From positions 1 to 64,000 of the forward strand of contig NZ_WMIE01000015.1 of NCBI RefSeq assembly GCF_009711225.1: DNA of 64,000 bases. The letters are read 5' to 3'. The translations under genes were made by a program, and so were the position numbers. The DNA is from Paracoccus aestuariivivens. GTDB lineage: Bacteria; Pseudomonadota; Alphaproteobacteria; Rhodobacterales; Rhodobacteraceae. The notes below the pieces were generated by a model. That model made no database searches. It was not told the origin of the DNA and worked only from the letters and a program-made list of their open reading frames with translations. Shown in pieces: positions 60,262 to 64,000 of this stretch (positions are counted from its first letter, which is position 1; each line of letters opens with the position of its first letter).

Positions 60262-61491
60262 TCAGGCGGCCTTGGCCGCGCCCTTCACGATCAAATGCTC
60301 GGGACCATAGGGGAAGCCGGTGATATTGCGGTTTCCGGCCTCCTCGATCACGAGAATATCGTGCTCGCGATAGCCACCGGCGCCGGGCTGGCCTTCGGGG
60401 ATGGTGATCATCGGCTCCATCGAGACGACCATGCCGGGCTCCAGTACGGTGTCGCAGTCCTCGCGCAGCTCCAGCCCGGCTTCACGGCCGTAATAGTGCG
60501 ACAACACGCCGAAACTGTGGCCATAGCCGAAGCTGCGATATTGCAGCAGGTTCTGTGCCGCATACATCTCGTTCAGTTCGGCCGCGATCTCCGAGCATTT
60601 CGCACCCGGTACCAGCAATTCCTTGCCGCGGTCATGCACCCTGCAGTTAAATTCCCAAAGGCGGAGATGTTCGTCGCTAGCGTGCTCGGCAAAGAGCGTA
60701 CGCTCCAACGCAACGTAATAGCCTGCGACCATCGGGAAACAGTTCAGCGACAGGATATCACCCGCCTCGATCCGCCGCGAGGTGACAGGGTTATGCGCGC
60801 CATCGGTGTTGATCCCTGACTGGAACCAGGTCCAGGTGTCCAGCAACTCGGCATCCGGCCAAGTTCCAGCGATCTCGCGAACCATGGTCGCGGTCGAATG
60901 CAGCGCAACTTCATGCTCGGGTACGCCGACGGCCAATGCCGCGACGCAAGCGGCACCGCCGACATCGGCGATCCGGGCCATTTCGGTGATATGTGCAATC
61001 TCCTCGGCCGACTTGATCATGCGCAGGCGCATGGCCGCAGCAGCGATATCCACGAACTCGACGCCCGGAAACTCGGATTTCAGCAGTGCCAGCAGGTCGA
61101 TGTTGACGTGGTCGAATTCGATGCCGATCCGGCTTGCGCTGCCGATGATCTGGCGGATGGCGTGAAAGTAATTATCCTTCTGCCAGTCGGTATAGGTCAG
61201 GTTGTTGCCAAAGGTACGCCGCCAGGGCTGGCCACCATCAATCCCGGCGCTGATCGAGGTCGCATGGTCCTGATCGACAAGAAAACCGTAACGCCGCCCG
61301 AACTGGCAGAACATGAAATCGGCGTAATAGTTGATGTTGTGGTAGGACGTGAACAGCGCGGCATCGATATCGCTGGCGGCCATGTGCTTGCGGATCTCAA
61401 CCAGCCTGCGCTGCATCTCGGAGGCCGAGAATGTGCCTTTGGCCTTCTCTCCGTTCCCGACAAAGCTCTGAAGTCTCTCACGTTCGGCCAT
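60262..61491 (-). CDS. Creatinase (creatine amidinohydrolase)
   Basis: 409 residues, close to the known 403-residue enzyme. It hydrolyses creatine to sarcosine and urea. Diagnostic segments read FTSYHNINYYADF, ISAGIDGGQPWRRT, TWTWFQSGINTDGAHNPVT with the catalytic-type histidine at 233, GYGHSFGVLSHYYGREAGLE, and VSMEPMITIPEGQPGAGGYR. These agree closely with Pseudomonas creatinase and are much more specific than generic M24 aminopeptidases. AAGGAGG lies five bases before ATG 61491. A binding-protein gene follows on the same strand, and the LysR gene at 61597 is divergent. No sarcosine oxidase is present in the window. Confidence 0.93.
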   Translation of the reverse strand: MAERERLQSFVGNGEKAKGTFSASEMQRRLVEIRKHMAASDIDAALFTSYHNINYYADFMFCQFGRRYGFLVDQDHATSISAGIDGGQPWRRTFGNNLTYTDWQKDNYFHAIRQIIGSASRIGIEFDHVNIDLLALLKSEFPGVEFVDIAAAAMRLRMIKSAEEIAHITEMARIADVGGAACVAALAVGVPEHEVALHSTATMVREIAGTWPDAELLDTWTWFQSGINTDGAHNPVTSRRIEAGDILSLNCFPMVAGYYVALERTLFAEHASDEHLRLWEFNCRVHDRGKELLVPGAKCSEIAAELNEMYAAQNLLQYRSFGYGHSFGVLSHYYGREAGLELREDCDTVLEPGMVVSMEPMITIPEGQPGAGGYREHDILVIEEAGNRNITGFPYGPEHLIVKGAAKAA

Positions 61492-61596
61492 CCGACCCTC
61501 CTTACGTTACATTTCGTTCAGGTTGAGGGTCGTGAGTTGCGAGCGTCAAAAGAGGTTTTATAATCGGTTGATAAGTTTTTCTCATGAGTGGGACGC

Positions 61597-62496
61597 ATGA
61601 ACCAACCGCCGCTGAACGCACTTCGCGCCTTTGAGGCCGTCGCCCGGACCGGTAGCTTTCGGGCCGCCGCCGAAAGCCTGTTCGTCACCCAGCCGGCGGT
61701 CAGTCATCAGATAAAGCATCTCGAACAATGGCTTGGCGCACCTTTGTTCGAGCGTGGCGGAAGGGTGCCGACGCTGTTGCCGCGCGGCGCTGCCTTGGCC
61801 CGAGATCTGACCATGGCGCTGGACGCCATCGATGCTGCATGCCGGAGGGCACGCCCTGCCAGCTCGGACGGAGCATTGGTGGTGGCGGCTATTCCATCCG
61901 TGGCGATCTGCTGGCTGATCCCGCGATTGCCGCGTTTTCGGGCACGGCACCCAGAAATTCAGCTGCGCGTGATCTATGCTCATCATGGGCACGACATCGA
62001 CCTCATGACGACCGACCTCGCCTTCACCTTCTCCGGTTCGCGCCCCGTGAGCGACGGCATCGTGGCGGAGCCGTTCCTGTCGGGGCGTAGCGTTCCAGTG
62101 GCTAGTCCCCCGTTGGTCGGTTCTGCGCCCGCGCAACTGACATCACGGTGGTTGCTTCAGGTCGGGCTTTTGCACGACAGTGACCTAGCAGGTTGGCAGA
62201 CCTGGCTGAAACGGGCCGGTCAGACGGTGCCGGACCGGTTGCCTGGTGCGGTATTCGAGGATTTCAACCTGCTGCGCGCCGCCGCCCTGGCTGGACAGGG
62301 CGTCGCTCTATGCTCTCTGGCGATGATCCAGCCCGATCTGGCCGAGGGGCGATTAGTCCAGCTTTCCGAGATCTCGGTCCTCGAGGATTTCGGTTACTAT
62401 CTGACGCAGTCCAGCCTGATCCCGATCGATGGCGCGCGACGCAGGGCGCGCCAAGCCTTCCTTTCATGGATACGATCCGAGCAGGGCGAGGGATAG
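61597..62496 (+). CDS. LysR-family regulator (GcvA-like) divergent from creatinase
   Basis: 299 residues: LNALRAFEAVARTGSFRAAA and LFVTQPAVSHQIKHLEQWLG are the GcvA-type helix-turn-helix signature, followed by a substrate-binding domain. ATG 61597 is chosen over GTG 61588. About 105 bases of control region separate it from creatinase, containing an AT-rich element with TTAT and ATAA arms (near 61560-61575) typical of LysR sites. Probably activates creatinase in response to creatine or sarcosine. Confidence 0.87.
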   Translation: MNQPPLNALRAFEAVARTGSFRAAAESLFVTQPAVSHQIKHLEQWLGAPLFERGGRVPTLLPRGAALARDLTMALDAIDAACRRARPASSDGALVVAAIPSVAICWLIPRLPRFRARHPEIQLRVIYAHHGHDIDLMTTDLAFTFSGSRPVSDGIVAEPFLSGRSVPVASPPLVGSAPAQLTSRWLLQVGLLHDSDLAGWQTWLKRAGQTVPDRLPGAVFEDFNLLRAAALAGQGVALCSLAMIQPDLAEGRLVQLSEISVLEDFGYYLTQSSLIPIDGARRRARQAFLSWIRSEQGEG

Positions 62497-62662
62497 CTTA
62501 CGTCCAGAGGGTAAGATAAACTTCTTGCGGCATCTGGTTGGGCGGACGGCGGTCATGCTGCGGAATTGGCTGTGTGTCAGGTTCCGCTTCGGGCTCGAAT
62601 TTACCAGCCGTTCCTTGTCGGTCTAATGGCAGACAACGGGCGCGGTCTTTAAACGATACCGA

Positions 62663-62683
62663 CGCGTTCGCGATGGGAACGCG
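62663..62683. repeat. 7-bp dyad upstream of the recombinase
   Basis: CGCGTTC and GAACGCG are perfect reverse complements around GCGATGG, about 85 bases before the integrase start. Tyrosine recombinases bind such short dyads; it could be a core or an operator. Evidence is weak. Confidence 0.3.
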
Positions 62684-62767
62684 GAACGACTCGGCGAGTA
62701 TATGATACCTTTCGCGGCGTCGGATCAGCCGAAGTCTGGGTGGGATTGGTGGACAGGAGGCAAAACC

Positions 62768-63379
62768 ATGTCCAACGACCTTCTTCCTGCGCTGCGACCC
62801 GAGCGGCCCGCCTGGAACCGGGGCCGCATCATCGGCCAGAAGCGCCCTCTGCTGCCGAAACACGTCTGGTCGATCCGCGTGCGTCTGGAGATGGCAGGCA
62901 ACAAGCGCGATCTGGCGCTGTTCAACCTGGCCGTTGATAGCAAACTGCGCGGCTGCGACCTGGTCCGCTTGAAAGTCCGCGATGTGTTCGCCGCAGGACG
63001 GGTAAAGGAGCGCGCATCGGTTACCCAAAGCAAAACTGGCAAGCCAGTCCGCTTTGAAATCACCGAGACGACGCGTCACTCCCTTGAGCACTGGATCGCA
63101 GATCCCGAGATGCTCGGCCTTGAGTATTTATGGCCCAGTCGCCTGCACCACAGCTTGCATCTGTCGACGCGACAATATGCGCGGATCCTGCGCGAATGGG
63201 TGATGTCGATCGGATTGGAACCAAGTGCATATGGCACCCATTCGATGCGCCGAACGAAAGTGGCCCAGATCTACAAGAATACGGGAAACTTGCGGGCGGT
63301 GCAGCTTCTGCTTGGCCACACTAAGATGGACAGCACTGTCCGCTATCTTGGTGTTGGAGTAATGGGCGAAAGTTGGTGA
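62768..63379 (+). CDS. Tyrosine recombinase/integrase with altered C-terminus
   Basis: 203 residues. The catalytic set appears complete: Arg in KLRGCDLVRLKV, HxxR in GTHSMRRTKV, His in LLLGHTKMDS and Tyr in VRYLGV. Relatives usually continue past the tyrosine for some tens of residues; here the frame changes into VGVMGESW and stops just before the IS256 element, so the tail seems replaced. GGAGG lies before ATG 62768. It may be a small resolvase-like integrase for this plasmid's mobile unit. Activity is uncertain because of the changed tail. Confidence 0.72.
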   Translation: MSNDLLPALRPERPAWNRGRIIGQKRPLLPKHVWSIRVRLEMAGNKRDLALFNLAVDSKLRGCDLVRLKVRDVFAAGRVKERASVTQSKTGKPVRFEITETTRHSLEHWIADPEMLGLEYLWPSRLHHSLHLSTRQYARILREWVMSIGLEPSAYGTHSMRRTKVAQIYKNTGNLRAVQLLLGHTKMDSTVRYLGVGVMGESW

Positions 63380-63452
63380 TGGTCTGAAGGGTGGCATATC
63401 AAGGCGGTGTTCAAGACGCCGTCAGTTCTCAGCAGAGAAAAGGATACGCCAC

Positions 63453-64000
63453 ATGTCATTGACTACCATCACGCAGCTGCCCGATCCATCCGGTTTCAGC
63501 GCCGACCCGTTCACCGACATCATCCGTGACGGCGCGCGCAAGCTGATCGAACAAGCGATCCACGCAGAATTGGCGGCGCTGATGGCCGCATTCTCTGAGG
63601 AAAAGCTCGAGAACGGCAGATCGCGGCTGGTGCGGCACGGTCACTTGCCGGAACGCGAGGTCATGACCGGGATCGGCCCAGTGCCCGTTAAGGTTCCTCG
63701 GGTGCGGGATCGCAAACCCGGTGAGGACAAGATCAGCTTCACGCCCAGCATCCTGCCGCGATACCTGCGCAAGGCGAAATCGGTCGAGGAATTGCTGCCT
63801 TGGCTTTACCTCAAGGGCGTCAGCACCGGCGATTTCAGCGAAGCGTTGGCGGCTCTTCTGGGCCCGAAGGCCGCGGGTCTTTCCGCCAAGACGATCACCC
63901 GGCTGAAGGCAGATTGGTGGAATGACTATGAGCCTTGGCAAAAACGCGACCTGGGCAACCGGCGCTTCCTCTACATCTGGGCCGACGGGGTCTATTTCAA
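63453..64000 (+). CDS. IS256-family transposase, N-terminal part (runs off window)
   Basis: The first 182 residues are visible, with start MSLTTITQLPDPSGFSADPF. IS256 features are HLPEREVMTGIGPVPVKVPR, KSVEELLPWLYLKGVSTGDF, and a first catalytic-type Asp in YIWADGVYF at the edge. AGGA lies eight bases before ATG 63453. The left end of the element is probably near 63380, where the recombinase frame was broken. The downstream part lies outside the window. Confidence 0.88.
   Translation, partial: MSLTTITQLPDPSGFSADPFTDIIRDGARKLIEQAIHAELAALMAAFSEEKLENGRSRLVRHGHLPEREVMTGIGPVPVKVPRVRDRKPGEDKISFTPSILPRYLRKAKSVEELLPWLYLKGVSTGDFSEALAALLGPKAAGLSAKTITRLKADWWNDYEPWQKRDLGNRRFLYIWADGVYF

Noticed and set aside
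60262-61491. Generic M24 Xaa-Pro aminopeptidase
   Set aside because: Long segments match creatinase specifically, including the GINTDGAHNPVT histidine region.
1-64000. CRISPR array, tRNA or rRNA genes
   Set aside because: No regularly spaced repeats of 25-40 bases and no cloverleaf or rRNA-like sequence was seen on reading; a dedicated search was not possible.

Overview
The window looks like part of a mobile, plasmid-type replicon from an alphaproteobacterium, most likely of the Paracoccus/Rhodobacteraceae kind. The reasons are high GC with short intergenic gaps, a RepC-type initiator with an apparent antisense countertranscript, an alphaproteobacterial SOS box (GTTC-N7-GTTC), a complete VirB/VirD4 type IV secretion operon, and catabolic cargo separated by insertion-sequence remnants. 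No rRNA, tRNA or CRISPR array was recognised.

Layout. (1) 1-127: the end of an IS3-family element running off the left edge. (2) 245-5054, minus: a three-gene, translationally coupled set that I read as a Lamassu-Sir2 anti-phage system (SIR2 effector, small middle protein, Rad50/SMC-like ATPase). It is followed by a broken IS110 transposase (5224-5796). (3) 6052-9198: a single-chain nuclease-adenine methylase-specificity protein related to type ISP/IIG restriction enzymes, ending in a recombination scar (metallophosphatase start joined to a TetR end). (4) 9950-17011: a small-molecule catabolic operon with a tripartite tricarboxylate transporter (TctCBA), a ThDP enzyme, a DapA-family lyase, a GntR regulator and a divergent NIPSNAP protein. 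(5) 17365-20583: an SOS-controlled SRAP protein with an N-terminal extension, a secreted thermonuclease-like protein and an orphan nucleotidyltransferase-fold protein. (6) 20667-35048, minus: a full mating-pair-formation operon (VirB2-VirB6, VirB8-VirB11, lipoprotein, two lytic transglycosylases, VirD4), with no relaxase in the window. (7) 35076-39177: a LuxR-type regulator between two related long inverted repeats, small proteins, and repC with its putative countertranscript RNA. (8) 39181-45504: a scarred zone with a Fic remnant, an outer-membrane barrel, an IS110 remnant, a transposase-IolC chimera and a RES/Xre toxin-antitoxin pair. (9) 45505-62496: a creatine/creatinine-type module. (10) 62768-64000: a tyrosine recombinase with an altered C-terminus, next to an IS256-family transposase running off the right edge.

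How the genes work together. In the creatine module, creatinase would cleave creatine to sarcosine and urea. HyuA/HyuB (ATP-dependent hydantoinase) plus an N-carbamoylsarcosine amidase-like enzyme would take the parallel route N-methylhydantoin -> N-carbamoylsarcosine -> sarcosine. Uptake would be served by an NCS1 permease and a spermidine/putrescine-type ABC transporter with two binding proteins. Three LysR regulators sit at the divergent promoters. The transfer operon and the replication gene are adjacent and both lie near LuxR-associated palindromes, which suggests that transfer and copy number are co-regulated.

Limits. Every assignment comes from reading motifs and gene order. No database search was run. 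Start sites were chosen from ribosome-binding sites and overlaps and are flagged where weak.
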